Below are positions 10,911-26,124 of a stretch of 64,000 nucleotides of DNA, in pieces. Source of the stretch: Sporobolomyces roseus (Eukaryota; Basidiomycota; Microbotryomycetes; Sporidiobolales; Sporidiobolaceae); assembly GCA_016617785.1 (NCBI GenBank), contig JADILM010000004.1, forward strand, positions 1 to 64,000, read 5' to 3'. The notes under the pieces are model-generated. The model searched no databases, was not told where the DNA came from, and was given only the letters and a program-made list of their open reading frames with translations. A program made the position numbers and the translations under genes. Each line of letters starts with the position of its first letter. Within the stretch, counting starts at the first letter, position 1.

Positions 10911-12004
10911 ATGGATCCACCACCGATAGCATCCACCTCGTCTTCCTCTCTGATTCCCGCTTCATCATCCGCTCCAAACTCTTCATCAACTTCCTCGCTC
11001 CCCTCGACCTTGCAACTACCACAAGACTACTCTCCCTATCTCCTACAACCCACTAGTGCGTCTCCCCTTCCCTTCCCCTCTTCTCGAAGCTGCTGACTGA
11101 CCCCCTTGTTTTCGATTTAGATTCTCATCCCTCCTCCTTAAGCGGTACACAAGACTTGATAACCCTCTTCCAACTAGACACACTCTACAACACTTTCCTC
11201 CGCCCCTATCTCCCTCCTCCCTCTTCCTCCTCCTCAACCGCACAACCTTCGACTGATCCAATCAATGCCGATTCACCCATCGCTATCAAAGGTGCCGTCT
11301 CACTCAAAGGGAAGGAGAAAGCTGTAGTCTCTTCACCAGGTCCTCAGATCGTAGCTTCCCCTGCACCGGGAGGAGGAACTGGAGGATTCAAGATTACTTT
11401 AGGTGGGATCAAATTTGGGTCTAGTGGGAATCTCAACAGTTCATTGAATGGCAGTATGGGAGATATTGGGACTGTAGGAGGAGGAGGTGGGAAAGTGAAA
11501 CGAATCAAAATGGACAAGAATTATTCACACTTGATTTCAGATATTCCAGGTTCGTTTCCCTCTACTCTCTCTCGTAATCGTTTCTCATGAAGATCGTGGT
11601 GCGGAACTTGTAGGTCGTAATTCAATAAAGAGAGATCAATACCTAACACATCTAATCATGAATCCCGATCCACAACCTTGTCCTCCTTTACATGCACCAG
11701 AAGATAGTTTGTTGAGGGAAGGATTGACTTTGAAAGTTGGAGGGTTGGCTGGATTCGATATGAGCGTTTGGGAGAGTGGGAGTGGAGAAGAGGGAAGAAA
11801 AAAGGTAAGGCCACACTCCCCGTTGAGGTCTCGTTCGAAAACGAGAACTTACCGTTTTTGCGTTCCTCATTCTTCCCGTCTCTCTTTCGATTTCGTCTTC
11901 GACGCATTCATCGCAAGCAGAAGAAGAAACGGAAGATTGAAGGAGACAATACGGGTCAAGGAGGAGGAGGCGGGTCAGGATCAGGAAAGAAACAGAAACA
12001 ATAG
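10911..12004 (+). CDS. MED19: Mediator subunit 19 (Rox3)-like protein
   Basis: Four exons: 10911-11055, 11121-11549, 11614-11804 and 11921-12004. They encode about 282 aa. A Ser/Pro-rich N-terminus precedes a helical DLITLFQLDTLYNTFLRPYL segment and a Gly-rich linker. A conserved-looking core follows: KVKRIKMDKNYSHLISDIPG, then RNSIKRDQYLTHLIMNPDP and LTLKVGGLAGFDMS. The end is a Lys-rich tail (KKKRKIEG, KKQKQ). The order (basic segment, then HLISDIPG, a short helix, GFD, a basic tail) resembles fungal Med19/Rox3, a head-module subunit of Mediator that supports RNA polymerase II transcription. This assignment rests on motif memory only. A generic nuclear protein is the alternative. Confidence 0.5.
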
Positions 12005-12257
12005 AGGATTCAGTTTCAGATCAGTTTCAATTCAGACGAAAGACGAAACGAGGCGTTATCTTATTCTCTTTCTCTCTCTCTCTTTACATCTCAAGTTTCA
12101 AGTGTAGATGTCATGTTGTATTCATTACCGCAAAGATTTCTTCGTTTCAAAAAGTGGACAGCTTCGTTTCGATCTCCTCTTCTCGGGTCTCTCGCATACA
12201 GACGAGATCGAGAGCAACTAGTCACGTTGATCATTAAGTGCAGTACCATCTACTCAA

Positions 12258-14353
12258 TCAGGCTTGCATCTGAACTTCCATCGCCGTCCCATTCCTAACC
12301 AGATCCAATCCCTCGAATCCGCTACTCGGTAACATCCCAATCGGACTCGGTTTGAAGTTGTCCAATAACTTCCAACCCTTCTTTGTAGTCGCTGAAGAGG
12401 TCGAGGTCGAAGTCGAAGGGGAAGGATCGAGAGTTGCTGAAGAAGAAATGGGAAGGGATTCGATCCTATTTGAACGTGCAGCCTACATCAGAAACAAAAG
12501 CGAGGATCAGTTCTCAAGGTCATCAGAGGAAAGATAGGAAAGGGAAGAAAAGAGAGAGAAGAATGGAAAACGAAGCTAATAGTTAGTTTGGCTTACCATT
12601 CTCCTCTCGAACTCTTTCTCAATTCTCACCATTTCTTCCACTACACTCTCTACCTCCCCTTTGTCGACACTCTGAGCCTACATCGATTGCACCCATTCAT
12701 CAGCTCCAGAACGAGGGAAATGAGTAAAGTGGAAAGGGACGTACGAATCCAGTATCTCTATTGTTCCTCAACATCTCCAACAAAGGCCTAACTTTCTCTA
12801 CCAATCTCGGCATACTCTCCCTCGAACTTTCCAACAGAGCTTCTACAAGCGCGATCGACCTATTCTCTCATCCCAAGTCAGTGAATCGATCGAGAGGGGG
12901 AAAAAAAAGGGAGAGGACGCACGAAGTAGTTTGAGCGATCAAACAAGTTTTAACAATCCCTTCTATTTGCTCCACTGCATCTGAATCCAATTCTCCACTT
13001 GAGGTTTGAGGTGTTGGAAGTAGGTGTAGAACCCAAGCTTGTAAAGTTGCATGAATTGTAGGATCCACCACTTCGTCCATCTCTTCTTCGGGGGAAGAAC
13101 AGATCATGTCGATCATACGGGAGATGAGGACTTCTAAGAATGAATCGGAATCGGAATCTTCTGATTCGTCGGAGGTTCGAGGGATGGAGAAGAGTGATTC
13201 ATCGAGGAATTCAAGGAGGGGTGTGTAGAGCTCCACTAGAGAGTCGGGAAGGGATGGGGATCGAAGTGATGGTCGTTTCCTACGGCTCACTCGATATGGG
13301 AGTAAGTACGACTGATGGCAGAAAGGGGAGTAAGGAGGGGAGTCAAAAGTCTCACTTTTTAGCTAAAGGTACCAACCAACCGGGATTAACAACGAGTACT
13401 CCCGCAATCGCCTCGATTCCCCTCTCTCTCGTTTCCCTCGCCGTCTTCTTGCCCAATCCGTTCGGGTTAACTTCTTTCCTTCTCCTGCCTCCTCCTCCTC
13501 CCAAATTTGTACTCACCCCATTCTCAATTCCCCATTTTTCAAATTCTCTCCAAACACGCAGTAACTCGTTCTTGATTCGTCCAGATTGGGAAGCATCTTT
13601 TTGTAGAGATTTCGAGAGGGATTTGTAGGTGTTTAGGGTTGAGATGAAAGGTTCTAAAGGGAGTGGAGGGAGGGAAGAAGAAGTAGAGGAGAGGGAAGAG
13701 GATGAGAGAGCTGGGAGCCAGTAATTCGTGTAGAGCCAATCTAACGCCTACGAGGTTCTGATGTGTGAGTAAGGAGAAGAAGGGAGAAGAGGGAGGGAGA
13801 GGGAAAACGAAACTTGTGTAGCACCTTGTCTTAGAATGGGTAGGTTTGGTAATTCTTCATGAGTCGCTTGATGTCGTAGTTCAACGAACCATAGAGGTAA
13901 ACCTAATTGTTGAGCGAGGGATGAAATAGATCTTGCGAAATAAGCAGTTTGTAAAGGATCGACTAAAGAATTCACAAATCTATTCAACTATCCTCTCAAT
14001 CAGTATGAACTCAAGAAGGGAAGTGTAAGAGGTAGCTCACCTAATAATCGCCATTGAATAGGATAAGCGTAACTCGTGTTGTGAATGAGAAGAGTGTTGA
14101 TCCATCAAGATTAATCTCATGAAATTACCAGTAGATTCTACTGAACTAGGACATTGAGATCTAGTTTGCCAAACTGCTATCTATCACTCACTTCCTATCA
14201 GCTCCAGCTATCTCCTTGAATGAGTGAATGTTGACTGACCCGAGAGAGTGCGATTAATTGTCTTGATTCTGATGCATCAGATTCGAATAGATCACTGAAA
14301 ACTGATTGAAATTCTAGTGGTGTAGTCCACGCTGTACGGTGAGGTAGTAACAT
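12258..14353 (-). CDS. LAS1: LAS1-like ribosome biogenesis endoribonuclease (HEPN)
   Basis: Eight exons: 14240-14353, 14041-14180, 13814-13979, 13356-13747, 12923-13279, 12745-12859, 12597-12677 and 12258-12482. They sum to 1590 nt (529 aa) with consistent phases. The N-terminal Las1 domain is clear: HRTAWTTPLEFQSVFSDLF, VWQTRSQCPSSVEST, LRLSYSMAIIRFVNSLVDP, then LGLPLWFVELRHQATHEELP. RHQATH is the HEPN RxxxxH active-site motif. Las1 cleaves the ITS2 spacer of pre-rRNA together with the Grc3 polynucleotide kinase in the nucleolus. The remainder is a less conserved region with an acidic patch (DESEDSDSDSF) and helices. It is divergent from DBP2, with about 246 nt between start codons. Both genes act in RNA/ribosome maturation, so co-regulation is possible but inferred. 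Confidence 0.85.
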
Positions 14354-14599
14354 TGAAGTGAGTGGAGAGGAGGAGAACAAGGGAGAGAAGTCCGAGCTGG
14401 CAATTTCGATTGACGCGCTAAAGTTGTCTCAGATTGGAGGCGCGGGAGAGGAGAAGGGAGGAGAGCTTGGAAAGTTGGAGCATAACCCTTTTCTCTTCTT
14501 CATTCTCTTCACCCAGTCTCAACAACACTCAAAGCAGCTCACTCGATCAGCTAGCTCACACACTCTCTTTACACCTCTCTACAAACTAAAACAAACAGC
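14354..14599. promoter_or_regulatory. Shared divergent promoter of LAS1 and DBP2
   Basis: Only 246 nt separate the two start codons, so both promoters must lie here or overlap the 5' exons. The DBP2 side carries a CT-rich stretch and a CACTCAAAGCAGCTCACTC-type segment. No clear TATA box is visible. Confidence 0.5.
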
Positions 14600-17849
<3,250 letters not shown>

Positions 17850-18692
17850 ACCCATTAATCCTATCTCTTCGTTCGCATCGTTCCCTCGCACACTCTCACT
17901 CTCCCCCAGCTTGTCATTTTTCCCCCGGTTGTTTCGATACATACTCCTCACTACATTACTCGCAAACCTATCTACACTCACGCTTTGACTCCTCTATTAG
18001 ACTTCCGTTACTTTCGTTTTTTACAATTTTGTACTCCTACCTACCTACCGCTGTGTGTCAATTTTCGATACCTTTCGCATGATTTCTCTTTAGTCTCGTC
18101 CGTAGTCGAGAGAGCTTCGATCAGCAGTGTTCGTCAGCTGAAGGTCTCATGACTGACGAAGCGTTCTACGAATTCTGCGAGTTTCAGATATTCTCGACGA
18201 CGTCGAGAGCACGGAAGTCTTTGCTTCTCACTTATGGCATCATTGTGTTGACGATGTGATGCCACCTCGTTCGACGCTTCGGGGGATTCTCAATGACTTT
18301 GAAACAGATTCGAGCTCGACCCTGGATCGCGAAGAAACGGTCACTCGAGATTAGTTATTCATCAGCTCGAGGGCGTGCAGTAGAAAATCATAGGGAGCGA
18401 CGAATCTGATTGAGGTCTCGATCAATTGAACCCTGACAGTGCTGAGCGAGATTGAGCAGATTCTTCGCAAGAATTCAAGAAACGAGATTTGTTGAAGTTG
18501 CAGAGAGCGGACTCGTGAAACGCTTAGAATAGCTGGTATATCTAGCTTACTCGCTCTCGTGAGTGAGGCAATCAAGACGAGGCAAGCAGATAGCAAAGCG
18601 GTAGTGATTCCAGTTCAATTTGCAAAGTCTCCTTTCCTGTTCTACTCAAGCGATTCATCCCTCGAGGTCCCCCATCAATCCTCACCCATTCT
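17850..18692. other. Intergenic, no supported gene
   Basis: This holds the 3' flank of DBP2 and about 700 nt without a convincing gene. A minus-strand open frame at 18351-18596 has no protein-family features or supporting splice sites. GACGTCGAGAG-type and CTCGAGAT-type motifs recur but form no clear repeat. Confidence 0.4.
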
Positions 18693-19282
18693 TCAGCGTC
18701 TCCACTCAAAGCCCCCGCCATTCTCCAGCGTCAAAGAGAACCATCCTTCGTCGGGAAGATCGGTTTTCACGAATTTGAGATCATTCGGGTCGAGAGAGTC
18801 GAAGTCACGGGACGGAAAGCGAGAGTGAGGGCGATTCTTCGAGGCGGTCTGTTGCCGATGTAGACGCTCGAGATCCTTCGTGAGATGAGCTTGATAAACG
18901 GCGAGGTTGGCAATTTCTAGTTTGCAAGCGTCGACCGTTCGAATAGCGTCTCTGATCGTCCCGTCAACCGTAATTCCATTTCGCACCGCCACCTTGATCA
19001 CTTCCTCGATAAGATTGGGAGGAAGAGGTAGAAGGGGTGAAGGGGAGAGGAGGGGAGATGGAGGAAGGATTTGCGAAGAAAGCGAAGAGTCGTGTTCAAA
19101 GCGCGAGCCAGAAGATCCTCTGCAGGTCGACAATCTTCAGAGACTAAGTCAGGGCTAGCTAAGTCCAAGCACAGGAACGAGCGTGTAAGCGGTGAGCTCG
19201 AAGATCGATAGAAAACGAGACGTCCGAAGCGGAACACCAGCAGTTTCGCCCTCTCTGACAACCTCTTTCCGCCTTCGTTCAA
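18693..19282 (-). CDS. Small hypothetical protein, exon structure uncertain
   Basis: A minus-strand frame (18693-19133) gives a helical, protein-like segment: NLIEEVIKVAVRNG, TIRDAIRTVDACKLEIANLA, then HLTKDLERLHRQ, with a tail ending FSLTLENGG. A second frame beginning with an ATG at 19282 (MNEGGKRLSERAKLL) overlaps its upstream part. I could not find a canonical intron joining the two in phase. It may be one small gene with an unusual intron or a frameshift, or a single gene with a start I missed. It is not recognised as a known family. Confidence 0.35.
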
Positions 19283-19346
19283 CGAGCAAAGAAATCTATA
19301 ACAACAAAATCAGACTACTATTCATCGACCCCTGACCCCTCACTCC

Positions 19347-22259
19347 TCAGTTCAATCTCACCCCATCGACCCTACTCCTAACTTTCCCAAACAAATCTTT
19401 CAATCCATCCCTCGCGGCCTCGCCTGCGGCCTCCAACGTATTCCCGACTCTCCCATCAACGTTCAAACTGACCGGACCAATGTTGAGTGCATAATTCCCG
19501 TTATCGCGTGGAGGAGAAAGAGGTTGTGAGGAGGAAGAATAAGAGGGAGTAGAAGTAGCAGAGGAGGCAGGGATCGAGGAGGGTAAAGAAGGGAGGTTAG
19601 AAGTGTAAGTCGAAGGGAACGAGAATGAAGCATCTCGAATCATCGTCAAGAAACTATTCCCTCTCTCGATCTTATCAGCTCTCTTTCAACGATCGATGAA
19701 GAAGAGAGAAATATAGGAACGTACGATTTACTATTATGCACGCAAGTACCACCCAACACGATTCTAGTCCCGACCCCGATCTGACCACCTCCATCTCTCA
19801 TCCCATTACCGCTGACTCCGATCGATCCGGACAACCCCCTTCCCTCTGCGAACTGAGCGTTGAGTTGTGCTACATGTCTCGCTTCTTCGTAAGTCGTTCC
19901 ACCGATGATGAAAAGAATGATATCTTGAGGTCTGTACAACTCTCTTCGCTTCGCATCAGCTCCCTTCGACAGAGTTGGATGCAGAGTAAGGCAAGTCGTA
20001 CCTAGCAGCACTCGCACCTCCGACTCCACCAGCAGAGTTTGTTGTTACCCCTTGTTGTCCCTCAATGAATGGATAACTACTCTCCCTCAACCTTCCCCTC
20101 AGTAACAAATCCAACGTCTCTGCCAAATGCGGTGTATGTTGAGTATAAACGTTCTCCACTCCCTGGGCTCAGCGGCTGGACCTCATCAGTCACCTCAATC
20201 CGAGTGAGAGATGGAGGAGAGTAGTTGAACGCACCTTGAGTCCCTTGAGTGCTGATTTCCCTCGACTGAAGAAATTCTCGTTCGCGAACAGGTCATCTTG
20301 TCGTTGATCAGCTCCCGCGAATTGAAGCATGATATTAACCATCTACAGTTTACGACTTCGCTTCTCATCAGTTCCGACTTTCTTTCTCATACGAGTGATC
20401 ACGATATGTAAAACGAAGCGTAAAACGTACCTCTGCATCCTCGACTCCTTCTCTCCGTAAGAGTTCGATAACCGCACCAATCTGATTCTGTGGTGATTTC
20501 TGATACCTCAGAGCATACAAAATGGCCAATCTCAATTTCGCACTTTGAGGAATCTCATCCCCCGAAGAAATCGCTGATTGAACCGCCTGTACCGTCCCAC
20601 GACTGCTCTACATCAGCACGTCCCTCGTAAGATGAGAAAAGAGTCCAAGAACGTACCCTTAGATCTTGAGTATGAGATTCGTTTGATGCCAAAGATTGTT
20701 CCAATTCACTAACTTCTAACAATTTCCTCTTCTCTACCAACCTACTCAACTCGCCAACTAGCGCAACATGTTTACTAACGTTGCTTCCCAACTTTCTGAA
20801 CTCGGGATAATCATCAATGAACCTATCTCTCTTCCCCTTCTCCATCAGTTTCAAGCTTCTTCTAACAGGGAGGCGATAAAGATAAAACGAACCTCTTCAT
20901 ATCTTGTACAGTTTCTAATCGTTTCCCAACTTGAGAAGATCTCCCATACTCGTTGACATACTCTGACAAGTGAGCGCCCAAATCCCCAAAATTATCATAA
21001 ATCGTTTTATTAAAGAATTGATCCTGATCCGGACTCAACACCAATTCCTGTTAACACCCATCTCTTTCCTCATCAGCTTTGTTCATTCGAGTGAGAAGAA
21101 AGAGGAAAAGGGGCAAAAAAAAGCTTACCTTCAACTCTTCTCTCACTTCCGGTGCATCTTGTAAACTGACTCTACCATTCTCGATTCCAATCTCTTCATG
21201 AACCATAGCCTGATAAGTCCACTGAGTCAACAATGGAGTAACCGGATCGTTCCTCCTATCCAACAAAACCAACACCGGTTGTTTCTCACTCCTCCTGAAA
21301 TCCCACAATCCCCCTTCACTCGCTGACTCCATCGATAGTTTGAGGTCTCGACCTAATTGTTGTGCGAGGGGTGACATACGTTCGTACCTGATTATGGGAC
21401 GTTTCTTGAGGGACAAGAGGAGAGAGGTTAGACCGCTGAGATGGAGTGCGTAGGAAGGTGAGGAGGGGGAGAAGGAATTGGGAGTGTGACCGTATAGTGA
21501 GTAGGTACGTTGGTTCGGTTGTGGATGGAGTGGGGTAGGGAGAAGGGATAGGGAGAAATGGGAGGAAGTTAGAGGCGAGTAATCGCAGAAATATTCCTGG
21601 CGACGCGGGCAACGACGATGAGCTTGAATCGACGACGACGGCGACGAGAGAGTAGGGATAAAAACTTACTTGTACTTCATTCACTAATTCATGTTGATCA
21701 GCTTCGGCCAATCTTTCAATCTGCATTTTCGTCAAAACATTCGTAAAATCTACACAACATTCCCCTCTTTCGTTTTTCGTCAGCTACTTCTACTTCCTCA
21801 TCATCTGAGAGAAGTAGTAGTGAGCAGATGACTCACATAACCAATAACCGCCATATCTCCCTTCTTTTAATTCCCTCTCACACGCCAAAATACTCTCTTC
21901 TGTCGGTCTCAACAATACGACACATTTCAAATGTGGTAACCTCTCTGTCGCACCTTTGGTCAAAGTTGGTGGATAAGCAGCACTTCCTGTTGTTGAAGGG
22001 ATTGAGCGTGAAGGATTATCGATTCGATCAGTCAAGTAAACTTCGTGTTGTAATAGAGTTGATTGAGTTGTAGCTAGTGAAACTATCGAGGTCTGTGTTT
22101 CAAAGGGGGGGATCAAGGAGATGAGTGAATAATTGATGAAAGAGAGAGAGAGAGTAAAAGCGTGTTTACCGTGTCTTGATCTAATAAGAGTACTTTGATC
22201 CCTTGTGTATTGCTAACGATCTTGTCTAAATAAGTTTGAACCGCTTTCAGGCAATCCAT
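19347..22259 (-). CDS. VPS45: Vps45, Sec1/Munc18-family SNARE regulator
   Basis: A multi-exon gene starting [15 protein letters not shown] at 22259 and ending at 19347. Diagnostic segments in order: [27 protein letters not shown], then [18 protein letters not shown]. Next come [20 protein letters not shown], the Sec1-family [28 protein letters not shown] and [19 protein letters not shown]. Further on are [19 protein letters not shown] and [13 protein letters not shown]. Vps45 binds the syntaxin Tlg2/Pep12 type and promotes vesicle fusion at the trans-Golgi/endosome. The C-terminus has a Ser/Pro-rich extension before [19 protein letters not shown], longer than I expect for yeast Vps45. Small introns of 50-100 nt separate about ten or more exons; the precise joins were not all verified. 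Confidence 0.9.
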
Positions 22260-22665
22260 TCCTCTTGAAAGAGAGCGAGAGAGAGAGAGGTGAATAAGTG
22301 GGGAGTCTACCTCCCTTCTCTTGAGTGTTTGGGCTAGAGTAGAATACGAGTTGAGCTGATTGAGCGGGCGAACGAAGAGTTGCGAGGTGAAGCAGTGAAC
22401 AGTGAAGTGAGTGAAATCAAGGGAATCAAGAGAGCGAGAAATTTCGCACGAAGTCGAAACATTCAAAATCGCAATCTTACTCTCGCTTCTCACAAAATGC
22501 AGTGAAAAAGCTTCTCCCAAGTCTCGCGAGTTAATCCAAAAAAATGCAGCCTACAATTCACACAATCTAATACATTCGAAAGCGAATCTACTCGACTCTT
22601 ATCCCTCTTCCTATATCCTTCCTCTACTAGTAATTCCTCAACACCTCTTCCCTCTTCCCTCCCGC
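22260..22665. other. Intergenic between two minus-strand genes
   Basis: This is the promoter side of VPS45 and the 3' flank of the DUF3605 gene. GA repeats are present at 22262-22292. I see no gene here. Confidence 0.4.
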
Positions 22666-23805
22666 TCACTCACGACTTCCCCTCCCAATGTTCCTCTTTC
22701 TAACCATTACATGAAAATGTGCCAACCCAGGTACACTTTGTAAACTCGGTGGATTCGCGAACCTATACTCCTCAAATCAAAAGGTACTCACTCCTTAAAA
22801 TCAGTTTCTCACTTCCCTCTCCGTCTCGAAAACGAAACGTAGAAGAAAAGTGAAAGTTGAGACGTACCAAGCAGTTTCCCACCCATCTCTGACAGGCCAT
22901 TCATTCAAAACGAATTGACGAATTGAACTCCTCGGATCCTTCTCTCCGTCTTCCTCCTCCATCGAGTGGTCGAGAGTGCTCGGATTCGTCATCGAGTCAG
23001 AGGAACATTTTAATCCCGTTAATCCGGACAATCCATACTCGTTGACGAATTCCCACGAGTTCCTATCATTCAACTTGTCTATCTTGTCTTGATCCTTCCC
23101 ATTCACTGTCCCACCTCGAGATCCGTTCGTGGCTGTCGTACTCGATGTTGATGGATCCACCATCGAATCTTGACTGTTCGAGCAAAGATCCGAATGAAAT
23201 AAAGGTCGATTCACCCAAACGACGTAATGCCTGTTTTCACCCCCCTCTCTTTCATTCTCATCAGCTCCTCCTTTCCGTCCTCTCTCTCTCTCTCTGAGAA
23301 CTCAGTCTATAAGAGGGAAGTGTGTGAACTCACTCTACATGATTAGGTATACTATACTTCCAATCATTCTTCCTAATTCTCTCCTCACAACCTTTTCCTC
23401 CCCATTTCCAAGGTCCCTTCTTCTCATTTTCCTCGCTCAGAGTGAATTCAAGTTGGGACTTTAAATAATTCGTAACGCTCCCATAAGTCTCCCTCACGAG
23501 TGGATTGAATCTCTTCGTATAAAGTAATTCAAGTTTTGGATGTCTCGTCAATTCACCTAATCTACTAGAACGCTTCCCTACACCCAATCATCAGTTCCAA
23601 TCTAAAGAGAGAGGAGAGAGAGATCTTGCACTTACCAGGATTGAATGATTTCACATAAATCCTCCCAAGTCTCATGAATCGGTTTCTCTTCCTCACTGAG
23701 CTTCCAAGCTAATTCCTTAGCTTGTTCGATCAACCGAGCGATTTCCTCTTTCTGTTGAGATAGCTTCTGGTCGTCGTCCTGTTCGAGTTGAACGTGTTGA
23801 ATCAT
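22666..23805 (-). CDS. DUF3605-family protein
   Basis: Four exons: 23636-23805, 23334-23577, 22868-23230 and 22666-22762, with splice phases that agree. The protein is about 290 aa. The N-terminal part is KEEIARLIEQAKELAWKLSE followed by HETWEDLCEIIQ. Then come LTRHPKLELLYTKR and ETYGSVTNYLKSQLEF. Next are NDWKYSIPNHVEHYVVWVNRPL, FVLNEWPVRDGWETAWF and VPGLAHFHVMVR. The blocks 'HETWEDL', 'YGSV.NY', 'HYVVW' and 'HFHV' are the pattern I associate with fungal DUF3605 proteins, whose function is unknown. An acidic insert (HSMEEEDGEKDP) and a Ser/Thr-rich stretch interrupt the core. The gene is divergent from the CCP1 gene. Confidence 0.75.
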
Positions 23806-24330
23806 TTTCTCTCTGATTTATCGAAAGGAAGGACTATGGGCGTGAGAGGAGGGAGTGGATGAAGGAATGGGGCTGTAAGAGCTACTTGGGTCAGTGAGAG
23901 GGTGAAGGAGTTGGTAAGGGGGGGAGCTGGGGAAGGTGTCGGAGAGAGGGAGAGATTAAGAGATGGGAAGACGGTGGGAAAATGAGCGAATGAAGTGGCT
24001 GGACCTTCTCGGTCGAGCTATATCGATTGCTGAGTGTCGTTTCGAACCTGCAGGATGAAGTGAGAGCTAGTTGCGTTGAGTGAGGAACAGAGAGCGAACT
24101 CCACTTCAGTTATTCTACTACCCCTCAGCTGCTCTCCAATTCAACCAATTCTTATTCGCCAAATCTAGCATAACAAAATTCTCAACGGGATCTCGGCTTT
24201 CAACCTCCCCGCCCCTCTTCTTCTCTTCTCTCCTCTCTATCGCCTCCGCTTCCTACCACAACTCACTCAGCCTCTACCTCAAACCTACAAAACCTTAATC
24301 ACAAAGAGTAAAGCGCAAAAGAGAGAAAGA
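23806..24330. promoter_or_regulatory. Divergent promoter between the DUF3605 gene and CCP1
   Basis: 525 nt between two start codons. The DUF3605 side is GGA/GAG-rich on the plus strand. The CCP1 side has pyrimidine-rich and A-rich stretches just before its ATG. I see no clear TATA box and no additional gene. Confidence 0.4.
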
Positions 24331-25693
24331 ATGCCCGCCCCCACTTCTAATTCCAACCCTTCCTCAAACAAAGGAGATTACGATTCAGTTCGTAAAGCAA
24401 TCGCTAAAATAATCCCACAAAAAGGTTACGATGATGGATCGGCAGGTCCTGTATTCGTTAGGTAAGTCCTCACTCACTCTCTTGAAACCTGTGGCGAGAT
24501 ATTCGAAACTGACATGAGAGAGACTGCTTTGAGTAGATTGGCATGGCATGCTAGTGGTACTTATGATGAGAAATCAAAGACTGGTGGTTCAAACGGTGCT
24601 GGAATGAGGTACGCTCTCACTTCTTTTCACTCTCCATTCAAAAGTTTCGCATGAAAAAGTAAACTAATTCCTCCTCTCTCCTCTCGCTAGGTATGAATGT
24701 GAAGGAGGAGATCCCGCCAAGTAAAGCTCTTTCCCCCTCCTCTCCCTCCTCCTCCCACTTCGCTAACACCCGATTTGTGTACTGTAGTGCCGGTCTCGAA
24801 CACGCACGACTCTTCCTCGAACCCATCAAAGAAGAATTCCCTTGGATCACTTATTCAGATTTGTGGACTCTGGCCGGTTGCGTAGCGATTGAAGAAATGG
24901 GAGGTCCAAAAATCAAATGGAAACCTGGTCGAACTGATTTCGTCGATGATTCAAAAGTGAGCCTCTCCCTCCCATCTCCCCGCGAAGCAATGAACTTTTT
25001 ACTGAATTCAAGTGAGTGAGCTCGTGTGTAGTGTCCACCTAGAGGAAGGTTACCTGATGGAGCACAAGCAGAAGAACATTTGAGGTTCATTTTCAACCGT
25101 ATGGGATTCAACGACCAAGAGATTGTCGCACTCTCCGGAGCACACTCTTTAGGTCGTTGTCACTCTGATAGATCAGGGTTCCATGGTCCTTGGTCAGTAA
25201 CCCCAACAAAGTTCTCGACTCAATATTTCAAGATGTTGCACAAGTTTAAATGGGAGAAGAAAGAATGGGAGGGTCCGATTCAATACAAAGTAAACATCTT
25301 ACTCTCTCTCTCTCTCTCTCCTTTCCCTTCTCCCTGCGAAGAGCACTCACTCACCTTGTTTGCTGAGTGCGTTAGAACGAAGACTTGGGAGAAGAATTAA
25401 TGATGTTACCTACCGATCTCGCATTAATCACTGATCCAACTTTCAAAAAATACGTTGAAATCTACGCATCAGACCGAGACAAGTTTTACGAGGATTTCGC
25501 AGACGTGTTTGCGAAACTCATTGAATTGGGAGTTGATCGATCTGAACCTGTAAGCCACACACCTAACTTCTCTCTTTTACTCCAATGAGTGAATGACTGA
25601 TTGAGTTTCGATGGGAAACAGTATGAGAGTGCTCCTCCTATGAGTAAAGAAGCAGGGGAGAAGAAGGAAGCTGAAGCAAAAGCAAAGATCTAA
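24331..25693 (+). CDS. CCP1: Cytochrome c peroxidase-type class I haem peroxidase, no presequence
   Basis: Seven exons: 24331-24461, 24537-24608, 24691-24720, 24788-24956, 25032-25289, 25376-25549 and 25622-25693. They encode 301 aa. The distal pocket is [12 protein letters not shown]; the proximal haem ligand lies in [41 protein letters not shown] (the tryptophan that carries the compound I radical in yeast CCP) and [12 protein letters not shown] complete the fold. The enzyme reduces hydrogen peroxide using cytochrome c. The protein starts only about ten residues before the catalytic domain, with no mitochondrial presequence or transmembrane segment. Nothing upstream in frame supplies one. 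The protein ends with a Lys/Glu/Ala-rich tail. A cytosolic form, or one using another electron donor such as ascorbate, is possible. Confidence 0.9.
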
Positions 25694-26124
25694 GTTTACT
25701 TTCCGCTCAAAAACTTCCCTTCACACCTTCAGCTTTCAAGTTCAATCTGTCTCTACCCTCTACTTGACACTATCATTTCGCTTGGTTTCCCTTCTCTTCT
25801 CCCTCTATTTCTCTTTTCTCAATTGTCTAGTTTAAGTAGTACCCCCCTCAATTCTCATCGAAAGTGAATCTGTTATATAAATAACCGATCCGTTCTTTTC
25901 TCATCGCAGAATCACGAGAAAGAGAGTCAAGATGCATGCAAAAATGAATAATGGATTATTTGGGAGAGGGTATACTAGACTAGAGTGAGAGAGAGAAGAA
26001 TCCAATCGCTCACTCGAGGAAGCGAAGCTAAAAGAAAATGTACAAAAAAGATGTATGGTGAAAAACGAAAAGAGCCCTTCCCCCCCTCTCCCCCTCTCTC
26101 CTCCCTTAAACCGAGCGTCCGTTC
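25694..26124. terminator. Convergent 3' flanks of CCP1 and the coiled-coil gene
   Basis: Two genes point toward each other here. The sequence has T-rich stretches after CCP1, an AAAAATGAATAATGG segment and a C-rich run near 26079-26100. Both 3' ends probably lie inside this 430 nt. I see no coding gene. Confidence 0.4.
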
